DNA of 49,459 bases from Dehalogenimonas sp. THU2 (GCF_039749495.1 NZ_JBDLLU010000014.1:1-49459); one strand, 5' to 3'. Counted from the first letter of the stretch, positions 36,659-45,073 are shown. The notes: generated by a model from the letters alone, not told the origin. Numbers and translations: made by a program.

Positions 36659-37530
36659 TACTCGGCTCCGGCAGAGGCCGCTTTGTTATCGGCCTCCATC
36701 TGCATCATGGCTAGATAATTAGCAGCCTCCGATTTGCGCCCGATCCAGTATGACTTGGTGGACCCGTCAATGCCTGGCATTTTTAAGATGTCCTCGGACA
36801 TCGTCAGGGCTACGCGGGCAGCACTGATCGGGTCAACCCGCTTGTTTTTAAGCATGCTGATCATGTGGGCAGCGCCGCGGGACATCATTGAGGCATTCAA
36901 AGGCTCTGACTTTTTCTGGCTCTGCTGGCTCTTTTTGAGCACCGCGGCAATTATTGATGCCGGATCATTCGGGTCAGCGCCCAGGAATTCAGCAGCCAGC
37001 CTGATCCAGTCCACACCGCTAAACGCATTACCGAAGGCTTTCTGGCCATTTGCCGGAGGCCTCACAGTTGCCGGCGCATCGCTGTCTTGATCAATAACAA
37101 CCTGATCCTGACTTCCGAGCATAGTCTGCACCTGTTTCTCGACGAGTCCGGGTAGTTTTTCGCAGGTTTGCTCGATCATGCCGATAGATTGACTCATCAT
37201 CGTAGACAGCCGCTCCTCGGCCTGTGACATCATCGACCGGACCTTGGCATCAACCAGCGCCTGGATCTGGCGCTCTAACTCGTCCGGATTAACACCGGGC
37301 GGTGAAGCGAAGGTTTCGGGTTCATCAGCCGGAAGTGTTTGCGAGTCTTGGCCCGGTTGCGGAAGCTCAACTGACTGCTGATCTTCTTCAGTAGTTGCCG
37401 AATAATCTGTGATTTCTGGGACTCCGCTGGCCGGCATCCGCTGACAACGGCGGAAGTGAGACCGCAGGCTGCCCTTGTTGGCATACGGGCCCTTGCCGCA
37501 ATATGGGCAGTATATTTCCCTCTTTGCCAT
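36658..37530 (-). CDS. Zinc-finger protein with long helical body
   Basis: A 290-aa protein. An N-terminal C2HC finger is at residues 8-28 (C-x2-C-x12-H-x3-C). Residues 90-150 form a coiled coil with Met- and Gln-rich stretches (AEERLSTMMSQSIGMIEQ). A Gly-poor helical C-terminus follows. The finger could bind virus DNA while the coiled coil makes oligomers. It is coupled with its neighbours. Confidence 0.65.
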   Translation of the reverse strand: MAKREIYCPYCGKGPYANKGSLRSHFRRCQRMPASGVPEITDYSATTEEDQQSVELPQPGQDSQTLPADEPETFASPPGVNPDELERQIQALVDAKVRSMMSQAEERLSTMMSQSIGMIEQTCEKLPGLVEKQVQTMLGSQDQVVIDQDSDAPATVRPPANGQKAFGNAFSGVDWIRLAAEFLGADPNDPASIIAAVLKKSQQSQKKSEPLNASMMSRGAAHMISMLKNKRVDPISAARVALTMSEDILKMPGIDGSTKSYWIGRKSEAANYLAMMQMEADNKAASAGAE

Positions 37531-38048
37531 TAACCCATCACCCTGTTCCAGACAGGTTCGTCGTCAACAGGTTCCGGGACAATGGGTTCATTGACCGGTT
37601 CTGGTTCCGTGGTTTGCTCGATAGCAGTTTCAGTATTGTCCGATGGTTCTTCGGGTTCGGCAACCGATTCCTTCGCTTTAGAGCGTTCGGCCAAACGCTT
37701 AGCCAAATCATCGGCCTTGGTTTTACAGCCGGGGCAGTTTAACCAGTGGTCGAACAACTCTTCAGTGGGCGCATAGTGGGAGTGTTCGATAACCTCAGCT
37801 TGCTCAGTCTGACGTGCTTTTATATCGGCAACGTCAGCTTTGATACCGGTCATGTTCTGACAAAGCTCCGGGAACTTAGTGCAAAAATCATCGGGAAGAG
37901 CCTGTGTTTTAGACTCAATTTTGGCCAATCGCTCGGCGATGCCGTCCCCCAACTTTTGATCTGACGCAGCGGTATTGGTGTCAGGGACTTTCACCGAAAG
38001 TTTGCTTTTGCAGCTTGGGCAGTCAACATCGATGTTTTGATTTGCCAT
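37530..38048 (-). CDS. Hypothetical protein with two CxxC pairs
   Basis: A 172-aa protein, starting at 38048 behind GAGGAG. CPSC near 11 and CPGC near 107, with a coiled coil between them (about 40-90), then a Glu/Pro-rich tail (EPVNEPIVPEPVDDEP). The paired CxxC could share one zinc. Its stop overlaps the next start by one base. Confidence 0.6.
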   Translation of the reverse strand: MANQNIDVDCPSCKSKLSVKVPDTNTAASDQKLGDGIAERLAKIESKTQALPDDFCTKFPELCQNMTGIKADVADIKARQTEQAEVIEHSHYAPTEELFDHWLNCPGCKTKADDLAKRLAERSKAKESVAEPEEPSDNTETAIEQTTEPEPVNEPIVPEPVDDEPVWNRVMG

Positions 38049-38232
38049 TTTTCTTCTCCTCGATAACTCCAATTTCGGGGTGAGCGAACGCTACGTGGCC
38101 ACGAAAACCGCTGCTGTACTTGCACTCTGCGCCGCAAACTGGGCAGACAAAGATTGGGATAGTGATGGTTTTCTTGCGGTACCGCGCAGGCTCAGATAGA
38201 ACCTTACTGATGTTGATGAATTGTATCCCCAT
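38023..38232 (-). CDS. C2H2 zinc-finger protein, first gene of the late operon
   Basis: A 69-aa protein. Residues 29-50 hold C-x2-C-x12-H-x4-H, a C2H2 finger, with a basic tail. It lies right behind the palindromic promoter region at 38238-38266. Its position fits an autoregulator or activator of the late genes. GGGGAT before ATG serves as the site. Confidence 0.65.
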   Translation of the reverse strand: MGIQFINISKVLSEPARYRKKTITIPIFVCPVCGAECKYSSGFRGHVAFAHPEIGVIEEKKNGKSKHRC

Positions 38233-38237
38233 AATTT

Positions 38238-38266
38238 CAGGCTATCAGAGTTTGATAGCCTGTCAA
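38238..38266 (-). promoter_or_regulatory. Palindrome-overlapped promoter of the late operon
   Basis: CAGGCTATCA-n5-TGATAGCCTG (38238-38262) is a perfect 10-bp inverted repeat. On the minus strand TTGACA (38266-38261) overlaps its edge. No good -10 lies at 17 nt, so activation by a bound protein, or repression, is likely. Confidence 0.5.
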
Positions 38267-38268
38267 TG

Positions 38269-38380
38269 GTTTTGAACGTAAAAAGCGGGTTTTTGGTGGA
38301 CGGTTTCGGATAGTCTGATCACTAATTCCGGGGCACCGAGTTTTTGAACGGAAACTGCGGGATTTAGGAGGGAGTTTCAA
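38269..38380. repeat. Direct repeat pair upstream of the late promoter
   Basis: GGTTTTGAACGTAAAAAGCG (from 38269) and GTTTTTGAACGGAAACTGCG (from about 38342) agree at about 30 of 39 positions over their full length. They are about 73 nt apart, close to seven helical turns. Confidence 0.5.
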
Positions 38381-38615
38381 GTGTGATATGATAGCAGGAA
38401 TTGTTGGAGCATAGGAATCAGCCCCTTCTTCTCAAATAAGAGTTCGGGGACTGTCCCCCAAAGCCCACCAATGAAGTCTGTCTTTTCTACACCAATAACG
38501 TGGTGTTTTTCAAAACGATACCGAAGCCCGCGCCATGCCTTGATGGTAGTAAACCACCAAACCTAAAGCACGTATTGTTACGAGCACTGCGATTATCAAG
38601 TCGCTATTCTCGGGT

Positions 38616-38912
38616 TTAAGACATCTTCTTTACAGTTTTCTTGACTGTCTTTTCTACCTTATCGGCAGTCTTCACAGCACTGCGTTCGACCTTAGCGGCA
38701 GTCTTTTTGATAGTTTTTGGCATCTTCCGAACCGTCTTCTGCGCGTCACCGACTGCTCCCTGCATTTTTCCGACAGTTTCCTGCCCTTTACCAATAACTT
38801 GTTCGGCCTTACCTTCGTATTCCAAAGGCTTACTGCCGATGACTTTTCCGGCCTGTTCTTTGACCTTGCCGGTGGCTTGCTTGACTTTACCCTTGACCTC
38901 ATTCTTTTCCAT
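38616..38912 (-). CDS. CsbD-like stress protein
   Basis: A 98-aa, very Lys-rich protein with CsbD-type repeats (VKGKVKQATGKVKEQAGKVIG and EGKAEQVIGKGQETVGKMQG). The C-terminus continues as Lys/Val-rich amphipathic helix repeats. The family is general-stress related with no known reaction. It has an AAGGAG site 8 nt from ATG. It is the first host-like gene after the element. Confidence 0.8.
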   Translation of the reverse strand: MEKNEVKGKVKQATGKVKEQAGKVIGSKPLEYEGKAEQVIGKGQETVGKMQGAVGDAQKTVRKMPKTIKKTAAKVERSAVKTADKVEKTVKKTVKKMS

Positions 38913-39003
38913 GCTGGTCTCCTTTTAATATAATATCCTAATTACTTATACAACGGGTTTTAAGTTAACGCAAATCGAGGTTTGAGGGGGAATTGTTCGC
39001 CCC

Positions 39004-39044
39004 AAAACAGGAACCCCGTCGTTGGTCAACCGGCGACGGGGTTC
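39004..39044 (-). terminator. Terminator after the rubrerythrin gene
   Basis: GAACCCCGTCG and CGACGGGGTTC form a strong stem, followed on the minus strand by CTGTTTT. It lies about 50 bp past the rubrerythrin stop. Confidence 0.75.
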
Positions 39045-39094
39045 ACTCGTTGAATTCTGATTATTATCGGTGAGTGGAAACTTAGTTTTGCGAC

Positions 39095-39670
39095 CTACCA
39101 GTTTTCAGCCAGCAATTCGTAGTAGGACTTTGGGTGTTTGCAGGCGGGGCAGGACTCGGGCGCCTCGGGTCCTTCGTGGACGTAACCGCAGTTAAGACAG
39201 TGCCATTTCACGGTTGCCGGGCGTTTGAAGACTTCACCTTTGTCAATATTCGCGGCTAAGGCGCGGTAGCGCCTTTCATGGAACTCTTCAACCTCGGCAA
39301 TCTCACGGAATGATATGGCGATAGAGGTACAACCTTCTTGTTCCGCAATGGTGGCAAAATTGGAATATATAACAGACCATTCCATCTTTTCACCGTTGGC
39401 CGCTTCTTCCAGATTGGCACGAGTAGTACCGATTATTCCAGCAGGATAGCTGGCTTTGATCTCAACTTCACCGCCTTCCAGGTATTTGAAGAAAATCTTG
39501 GCGTGTTCCTTTTCGTTTTCCGCAGTTTCGATGAAGATATGGGCGATCTGCTCGTAGCCCTCTTTCTTGGCGACGCTGGCGAAGTAGGTGTAACGGTTCC
39601 GGGCCTGGGATTCTCCCGCGAAAGCGGTCAGGAGGTTGATCTCGGTTTGGGTCCCTTTAATGGATTTCAT
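39095..39670 (-). CDS. rbr: Rubrerythrin
   Basis: Peroxide-scavenging protein of anaerobes. The 191-aa protein has an N-terminal diiron ferritin-like domain (E in FAGESQARNRY, ENEKEHAKIFF, EIAEVEEFHERRY) and a C-terminal rubredoxin domain (CLNC ... CPAC) that binds one iron. I start at 39670 (MKSIKGTQTE, the usual N-terminus) behind GAAGAGG rather than 33 bp upstream. It is monocistronic and followed by a terminator. Confidence 0.94.
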   Translation of the reverse strand: MKSIKGTQTEINLLTAFAGESQARNRYTYFASVAKKEGYEQIAHIFIETAENEKEHAKIFFKYLEGGEVEIKASYPAGIIGTTRANLEEAANGEKMEWSVIYSNFATIAEQEGCTSIAISFREIAEVEEFHERRYRALAANIDKGEVFKRPATVKWHCLNCGYVHEGPEAPESCPACKHPKSYYELLAENW

Positions 39671-39987
39671 GGATACCTCTTCTTGTTCGTTTTCTACCAT
39701 CATACCAATCAGGGCTCCGGTAATACAAGAGAGAATTTATCACATGACTGAACAAAGGGAAATGCAAAGGTAAAGCACTAAAAATACGTATGGCTGGTTA
39801 CCGGGTGACAGGTTGGACTGAAATATGTGGTAAGGAGAGGTATGAATCTGAAGAATCTGTGGTCGTGATCGATATTCTGGACGATTACCGAAGGAGTCGC
39901 TCGCGAAGGCAGATATGCACCTTCTTGGATCTCGGTTCCTAGCAATACATCCTCAAGCTCCCTTTCCCTTTGGCGAACCAATATCCC
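39671..39987. other. Intergenic region with no credible gene
   Basis: About 315 bp. A 67-codon frame here (39778-39981, minus) lacks a ribosome site and looks random, so I call nothing. The rubrerythrin promoter must be in the first part. Confidence 0.5.
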
Positions 39988-40788
39988 TTAGTTGAGCGTT
40001 TCTGGCATGAATGGATTAGAGTCAAGAATTGTGGAGAATAAGACAGGGTAGCTCTTTTTCATATACACCATGTGTTCCAGCCAGAGTTTGATAGCCGGCT
40101 GATACACCTTTTTGATATCGTTGGATATGTGGTCCAGCTTGGCTTTGGGAATTTGAGAGAAATCCCGGTGAGCCGTAAGTTCGTCCCGGAGATGGAAAGT
40201 TGCCCGGAGCAGACCGTTGAACAACACGTGGTCGAAAATATGCGGGTTCTCTAAAAACGTCAGCAAGAGGTGCGTGGATAGTAACGTTCTCACGGCTTCG
40301 ATGTCTAGCAATCTTGGGTCGATTTCCAGAGGGTGATGCCTCAATGTTTTTATCAGGTGAGTAAAATCAGCATCTGTCCATGATTGGGCACTGGTCATCG
40401 CGGTCCGAATCTGGTCGATATTAAGGTCGCAGGGTGTGATGAATTTGATCAATTTGTCACCGATCTCACTAAAGAATAGAGTGGTGAGGGTGCTGAGTTG
40501 CTGTGTACGACGTTTCTCCTCGCGCCGCTCGAAGACTACTTGGACGCTGGTGACCACAACTGCGGTGAAGAAGGTGAACCCAGTTACTACCAGAGCCATC
40601 GCTAAAAGGCGGCCGATAGAAGTGATGGGAACGATGTCACCGTAGCCGACAGTGGTGATCGTGAGGACAGTCAGGTAAAAAGCGTCGAAGGGTGACATCC
40701 CTTCAATCGTCACGAAACCGATTGTTCCCAGGGCGACAACCGAAAGTAAAATTGTCAATGCCAACGACAGTCGTTTCAATGTAGTCAC
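39988..40788 (-). CDS. Two-TM potassium channel
   Basis: A 266-aa membrane protein. TM1 (about 8-26), a pore helix with selectivity filter TVGYGD near 48-53, and TM2 (about 60-82) form the K+ channel unit. The cytoplasmic tail of about 180 residues is helical and does not look like a usual RCK domain (no GxGxxG). I start at the GTG at 40788 because AAGGGGA lies 9 nt before it; the frame extends to a TTG at 40812. Confidence 0.88.
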   Translation of the reverse strand: MTTLKRLSLALTILLSVVALGTIGFVTIEGMSPFDAFYLTVLTITTVGYGDIVPITSIGRLLAMALVVTGFTFFTAVVVTSVQVVFERREEKRRTQQLSTLTTLFFSEIGDKLIKFITPCDLNIDQIRTAMTSAQSWTDADFTHLIKTLRHHPLEIDPRLLDIEAVRTLLSTHLLLTFLENPHIFDHVLFNGLLRATFHLRDELTAHRDFSQIPKAKLDHISNDIKKVYQPAIKLWLEHMVYMKKSYPVLFSTILDSNPFMPETLN

Positions 40789-41002
40789 AATCACCGCTCC
40801 CCTTGAGTGCAATTCGCCTTGCTAATAATAACCGTAAAGCTCTGGCGCTGCCAAATTGCTTCTAACATTGGATTTTAAATTCTGAACCGGGATCAGAATT
40901 CTGGTCGTTGTTCGTATGTGTGGATGTCACCAACTGGTGATATATGCTCTAGAAGGTTTGTTCGGATCGCCGTTTCTCTAATCGCTCGTTGTTGTTTTGT
41001 GG

Positions 41003-42298
41003 CTATTCGAGCGGGTTCATTACCCGGCCGATGAAGAGCACCGCGCCAGTGGCCACGTCCCGGATAAGGAAAATGAACGGACGGTCGATGGTCACGGTGG
41101 CCGGGTCAACGGGTGCCGAAGTGATGCCGACCACCACGCCGGTGGCCGCGGCGGCCTCGGTACCGGCCTCATCAACGGAAACGAAGGCCTTGTGGACCAC
41201 GTCGGAGATGAGCAGGTCCCGCTGGCCGTTCATGCCGGAGAAATCGGCGTCGTCAGTGAAGGCTATGGGCATGCCGAGGGCGGACAGGGATTCTTTCAGG
41301 CCGAACTCCGAGTCGAACTCGAATTTGGGCATTGTCAGGTTGACCGTGGCCGCGTTCAAGTCGTCCATTATCCACTCGAGCGCTTCTACGCTCAGGCTGT
41401 TCTCGAAGGCGTTGAATCCGCCTTCCTCGGGAAGGAGCACAACCATGGAAAGCTCACCGCCGTCGTACATAAGCTCAACCGCCTGGTAGCCTGATGGGAA
41501 GAACGAACTGAACGGGATGATTCCCTCGGCGTAGCTCGCAGTCGAGGACTGGAACATCATAGGCACGGTGATCTTGTTTCCATTGATCAGGGTGAAGGTG
41601 TCGTCGCGGGTGGCGTCCTTCGGGAAGGGGTTCAGCCAGGCGCCGGAGAAGTAGATGGCGTTGGTCAGTACCAAGCGGGTCAGCTCGTCGATCGAACCCT
41701 GGGGCAGCAGGTCCTTTATGCGTTCCCCAGTTTCTTTGGCCACCCAGTCGTTGATCGCCTTACGGGCGCCTTCCGGGTCGTTGATGTAATCGACGATGCG
41801 CAGCCCGGCGCCATAGCTCTCCGCCAGCAGGTCGAGGTAGGCAGTGAGGAACTGGTAGTCCTGCTGGCCCCAGATGGCGTTGACCTCCTTCAGGGAGAAG
41901 GGTTCGCCGTTTTTGCCTTTGGCGTCCTGCCCTCGGGAGGCAAGGGCGGCGTCGAGGGCGTTCAGCGCGTCATGCAGCCGCTGCTGTTCCAAAGTGAAGC
42001 GCAGTGCTTCAGCCATCTGGCGCTCCGTCTCGCCGCGGGCGCCGCCCCAGGTCATGGTCAGGGCAGTGGAGATGCTGTGAGGGGAATAAAAGAAGTTGCC
42101 GTCATTCTCCTTGAGGAGATGATACAGCGCCATGGCAAATTCTGTGTTGCCTCGAACAAGCTCCGCCATGTCGGCGGCGGGAACGTTCGGTGAGAGGCGC
42201 GGTTTATCCGATCTCAGTTCCTCGCCGTATGACGGCCGCGCGCAGGCGGAGACCACCATGAGCGCCGATAGCAAAAGGGGTACGATGATTTTTTTCAT
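41003..42298 (-). CDS. Lipoprotein serpin (serine protease inhibitor)
   Basis: A 431-aa protein. The signal peptide ends in lipobox VSAC (Cys19), so it should be a membrane-anchored lipoprotein. The serpin fold is evident: NFFYSPHSISTALTM, LTNAIYFSGAW, RPFIFLIRD near the end. The reactive loop has the inhibitory hinge GTEAAAATG near 379. Counting from the hinge Gly as P15 gives P1-P1' as Thr-Ser in GITSAP. It may protect against elastase- or subtilisin-like proteases. It is flanked by large intergenic gaps and is monocistronic. Confidence 0.93.
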   Translation of the reverse strand: MKKIIVPLLLSALMVVSACARPSYGEELRSDKPRLSPNVPAADMAELVRGNTEFAMALYHLLKENDGNFFYSPHSISTALTMTWGGARGETERQMAEALRFTLEQQRLHDALNALDAALASRGQDAKGKNGEPFSLKEVNAIWGQQDYQFLTAYLDLLAESYGAGLRIVDYINDPEGARKAINDWVAKETGERIKDLLPQGSIDELTRLVLTNAIYFSGAWLNPFPKDATRDDTFTLINGNKITVPMMFQSSTASYAEGIIPFSSFFPSGYQAVELMYDGGELSMVVLLPEEGGFNAFENSLSVEALEWIMDDLNAATVNLTMPKFEFDSEFGLKESLSALGMPIAFTDDADFSGMNGQRDLLISDVVHKAFVSVDEAGTEAAAATGVVVGITSAPVDPATVTIDRPFIFLIRDVATGAVLFIGRVMNPLE

Positions 42299-42506
42299 TT
42301 TGGGTTCCTCGTTTTGATTATATGCCGGTTTGATGTCTCAACCAATAGTTATAACGAACTGGGAGGGGTTGGGTTAGGGTGGTAATGAATACATTGGCAC
42401 GAGGTGATGTACCATGTTATCGTACGTCGCATAATCTTAACCAGATTGTAACCAAATATAAGTATGATGGCGGATATGCAATGTTGATTATCAGTAGTAG
42501 TATTTG

Positions 42507-42534
42507 TTGATTGGCAAACCAAAGTAATTATTAT
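42507..42534 (+). promoter_or_regulatory. Possible rdhA promoter
   Basis: TTGATT, 16 nt, TATTAT, 16 nt before the rdhA ATG. GAGGAGG at 42539-42545 is the ribosome site. The match is moderate. Confidence 0.4.
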
Positions 42535-42550
42535 TTATTGAGGAGGCATC

Positions 42551-43936
42551 ATGAGCAAGTTCCACAGTACGATGAGTCGCCGCGATTTCATGAAAGTGAT
42601 CGGTGTGACTGGAGCGGGCATCGGCGCCACGGCTGCCATTACCCCGGCATTCAACGATTTTGACGAAATGATCTCGCAAGGGGTAGGTGTTAAGCGGCCA
42701 TGGTGGGCAAAAACCGTGGAAACCCCCACGACTGAAATTGACTGGCAGAACATGAAAAAGTTCAGCGAAGGCAACACCATGCGTGGCAAGGGTACGGAGT
42801 ACATGGCAACCTATATCGACAAGGCGGAACAGGATCGTCGCGCCGCTCTGAAAGCGGAGGCGACCAAAATTCACAAAGAAGCTAAGGATCCCGGCTATAC
42901 CGCCAGAGATTACGCCTTTAGCGGAAACGCTGGTCGAGGCTTGACCAGCAACGGTTTCGAAAACTGGAAGACCGCTTCAACTCCAGAGAAACTCGGTCTC
43001 CCCAAATGGGAGGGCACACCTGAAGAGAATGCCGCTATGGTTCGCACCTTCCTGCGCTTTCACGGTATGCTCAGTGTAGGCTTCACAAAACTCGAGACCG
43101 ATACCACCATGAAACTCATGTATGAATATGGCCCGAGCAACAAAGAAAAATACACGTTCGCGGATGTCGATGAGCCATCATATGTGAAAGGTGTGGAACA
43201 GGTCTATCCAAACAAGTGCAAATGGGTTATTACCGTTGCCAATCAGGAAAGCCAAGAACTGTGGAAACGTAATCCTTATCCTCTCCAGGTGCAGATTAGA
43301 TACCCCCGCGCGCAGTGGATACAGGAGCAATTTCAGGGCTTCATGACCTCATTGGGATATTATGCGCTGTCTGAAGGTGGCAACGGGACAGGTATCGCTC
43401 CAGCCTTCGGCGTTATGTCCGGCATGGGCGAAATGGGCCGTATGAACCGTATGATCACCCCTGAATGGGGACCCACCGTGGGTATCTTCCGTTATGTTAC
43501 TGATCTGCCTTTACCCGATGATAAACCTATTGACGCGGGATTCTTGAACTTCTGTAAGTCTTGTAAGAAGTGTGCCGAGGCTTGTTTGGAAGGCGCCCAT
43601 TCAACAGAGACCGAACCAACATGGGAAGTCACCGGTCCATGGAATAACCCGGGGCACAAGGCTTGGTTCGAGGATTCTCGAAAATGCCGTGCATATCAGT
43701 CTCTGCCTGACTCTTGTAATGCCGGTACATGTCTGGCTGTTTGCACATTTACCAAGTATGAGAAAGCAGGCATTCACGAGGTCATTAAAAGCGTGGTCAG
43801 CACCACCTCCATGTTCAATGGATTCTTCCGCCAGATGGACGACATCTTCTACCATGATGGTCTGAAGGACCCGGCCAGCTTCTGGGATGTGCGCCCGCCA
43901 ATCTATGGCGTTGATAATGTGGGATACGAGTACTAA
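42551..43936 (+). CDS. rdhA: Reductive dehalogenase catalytic subunit
   Basis: Corrinoid iron-sulfur enzyme of organohalide respiration, exported by Tat to the outer face of the membrane. A 461-aa protein. The Tat motif SRRDFMK has R10 and R11. Two Fe-S motifs are seen: C-x2-C-x2-C-x3-C (CKSCKKCAEAC, about 335-345) and C-x9-C-x4-C-x3-C (about 379-398). The tail KAGIHEVIKSVVSTTSMFNG is typical of Dehalococcoidia enzymes. It has a strong GAGGAGG site. It is followed by a terminator, with no rdhB membrane anchor on either side. A response regulator faces it downstream. The substrate cannot be told from sequence. Confidence 0.93.
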   Translation: MSKFHSTMSRRDFMKVIGVTGAGIGATAAITPAFNDFDEMISQGVGVKRPWWAKTVETPTTEIDWQNMKKFSEGNTMRGKGTEYMATYIDKAEQDRRAALKAEATKIHKEAKDPGYTARDYAFSGNAGRGLTSNGFENWKTASTPEKLGLPKWEGTPEENAAMVRTFLRFHGMLSVGFTKLETDTTMKLMYEYGPSNKEKYTFADVDEPSYVKGVEQVYPNKCKWVITVANQESQELWKRNPYPLQVQIRYPRAQWIQEQFQGFMTSLGYYALSEGGNGTGIAPAFGVMSGMGEMGRMNRMITPEWGPTVGIFRYVTDLPLPDDKPIDAGFLNFCKSCKKCAEACLEGAHSTETEPTWEVTGPWNNPGHKAWFEDSRKCRAYQSLPDSCNAGTCLAVCTFTKYEKAGIHEVIKSVVSTTSMFNGFFRQMDDIFYHDGLKDPASFWDVRPPIYGVDNVGYEY

Positions 43937-43957
43937 TTCTTAGTCGCAACTTACGAT

Positions 43958-43993
43958 AAAAAACAGGAGGCCCATGGGCCTCCTGTTTTTTTT
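43958..43993. terminator. Strong terminator after rdhA, possibly bidirectional
   Basis: Fully self-complementary CAGGAGGCCCATGGGCCTCC stem is followed by eight T residues and preceded by six A residues. It ends rdhA and could also stop the convergent regulator gene. Confidence 0.9.
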
Positions 43994-44086
43994 GAGTGAT
44001 TGTTTCCTGCTTTTTAATTTGCCTGGCGAAGACACCTAATAATAGTGGCGGTTTTTAACTGGTATTTCCACTTGACTGGATTCCAA

Positions 44087-44776
44087 TCATAACGATGTCT
44101 CCTTTGCCAGATAATAGCCAATTCCAAACCGGGTTAGGATGACCTTTGGATTGCCCGGATCATCCTCGATTTTTTCTCTTAAGTGTCGGATATAGACCTT
44201 GATGGCGCCGGATGAGTCAGCATAGTCAGTCCCCCAGATTTTTTCAGCGATTGACTCACGGGTTGCCACCAGTCCTTCTTTCTCGATGAGTTGTTTTAGA
44301 ACGGTGCATTCCGTACCGGTCAACATTTCCTCTTTGAGATTATACCGGACGGTGCGTTTGGCGAGGTCGAGACTTAATTTCCCGAAAGACAGCAGTTGTT
44401 CCGGGTTCCTGCTCTGATGTCGCCGCAAGAGCACTCTGATTCTGGCGATAAGTTCCATTTGTCCGAAGGGTTTGATTACGTATTCATCCGCTCCAAACTC
44501 CAACGCCTTCACGATATCCTTTTCCTCACCCCGGGCGGTCAGGACGATTACCGGCACCTCCGAAAAGCTTCTAATCTCTTTGATCACCTCATACCCGCTA
44601 ATATCAGGCAATCCCAGGTCAACGGTCACAATGTCTGGATGCAGGGCTTTTACAAGGGCGATTCCTGTTTCGCCGGAGCTGGATTTATGGATTTTCAATT
44701 CCGGCCAACCGATCTCCAATGCCAATGTGATGAAATCACACACATTCTGGTTATCTTCGATTAACAGGATTTTCAT
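44087..44776 (-). CDS. OmpR/KdpE-type response regulator, no adjacent kinase
   Basis: A 229-aa protein. Receiver domain (1-118) with acidic pair near 7, phospho-acceptor Asp in VTVDLGLPD near 53, and YVIKPFG Lys near 103. The C-terminal winged helix (about 130-225) has GTECTVLKQL, ESIAEKIWG and VYIRHLREKI. No histidine kinase is nearby. It lies convergent to rdhA and may control it; this is inference from position. Confidence 0.92.
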   Translation of the reverse strand: MKILLIEDNQNVCDFITLALEIGWPELKIHKSSSGETGIALVKALHPDIVTVDLGLPDISGYEVIKEIRSFSEVPVIVLTARGEEKDIVKALEFGADEYVIKPFGQMELIARIRVLLRRHQSRNPEQLLSFGKLSLDLAKRTVRYNLKEEMLTGTECTVLKQLIEKEGLVATRESIAEKIWGTDYADSSGAIKVYIRHLREKIEDDPGNPKVILTRFGIGYYLAKETSL

Positions 44777-44934
44777 TGGCGGGAGCCTTTTTTATGTTTC
44801 ATATACACGAAATAGTGATTCGATGCGGCTCCAAAATCAGTCGATTTTCGGTCTATACACTGAAATCGCGAACCGGAGAGGGGGCGTATAAGGATATTCG
44901 TGTTCATCAATACTCAGGTATATTGGCTGCCACC

Positions 44935-45010
44935 TGGTACCCCTGGCGCGATTCGAACGCGCGACACGCGGTTTAGGAAACCGCTGCTCTATCCTCTGAG
45001 CTACAGGGGC
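44935..45010 (-). tRNA. tRNA-Arg (anticodon CCT)
   Basis: The minus-strand cloverleaf has acceptor stem GCCCCTG/CAGGGGT (first pair G-U), D arm GCTCAGAGGATAGAGC, anticodon stem GCGGT/ACCGC with loop TTCCTAA (anticodon CCT, codon AGG), T arm GCGCGTTCGAATCGCGC, and encoded CCA (44935-44937). No element is attached to it. Confidence 0.96.
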
Positions 45011-45073
45011 GTATTGGAATTATAGCAATAAACAGGACTCCTGTGAATGGGTGTTGCTGGCTTGATCGAAATA

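Larger units (their letters stand above)
38233..38615. other. Non-coding region upstream of the late operon and probable right end of the element
   Basis: About 380 bp with no credible gene. It holds the palindrome and TTGACA at 38238-38266 and two copies of a related 39-nt sequence (about 38269 and 38342). I found no copy of the tRNA-Ala 3' end, so the element boundary stays unplaced. Confidence 0.6.

Noticed and set aside
39778-39981. 67-codon minus-strand frame
   Set aside because: No ribosome site, no recognisable features, random-like sequence.
44935-45010. tRNA-Arg as an attachment site of the element
   Set aside because: No integrase nearby and no shared sequence with the tRNA-Ala end; it is about 6 kb past host-like genes.
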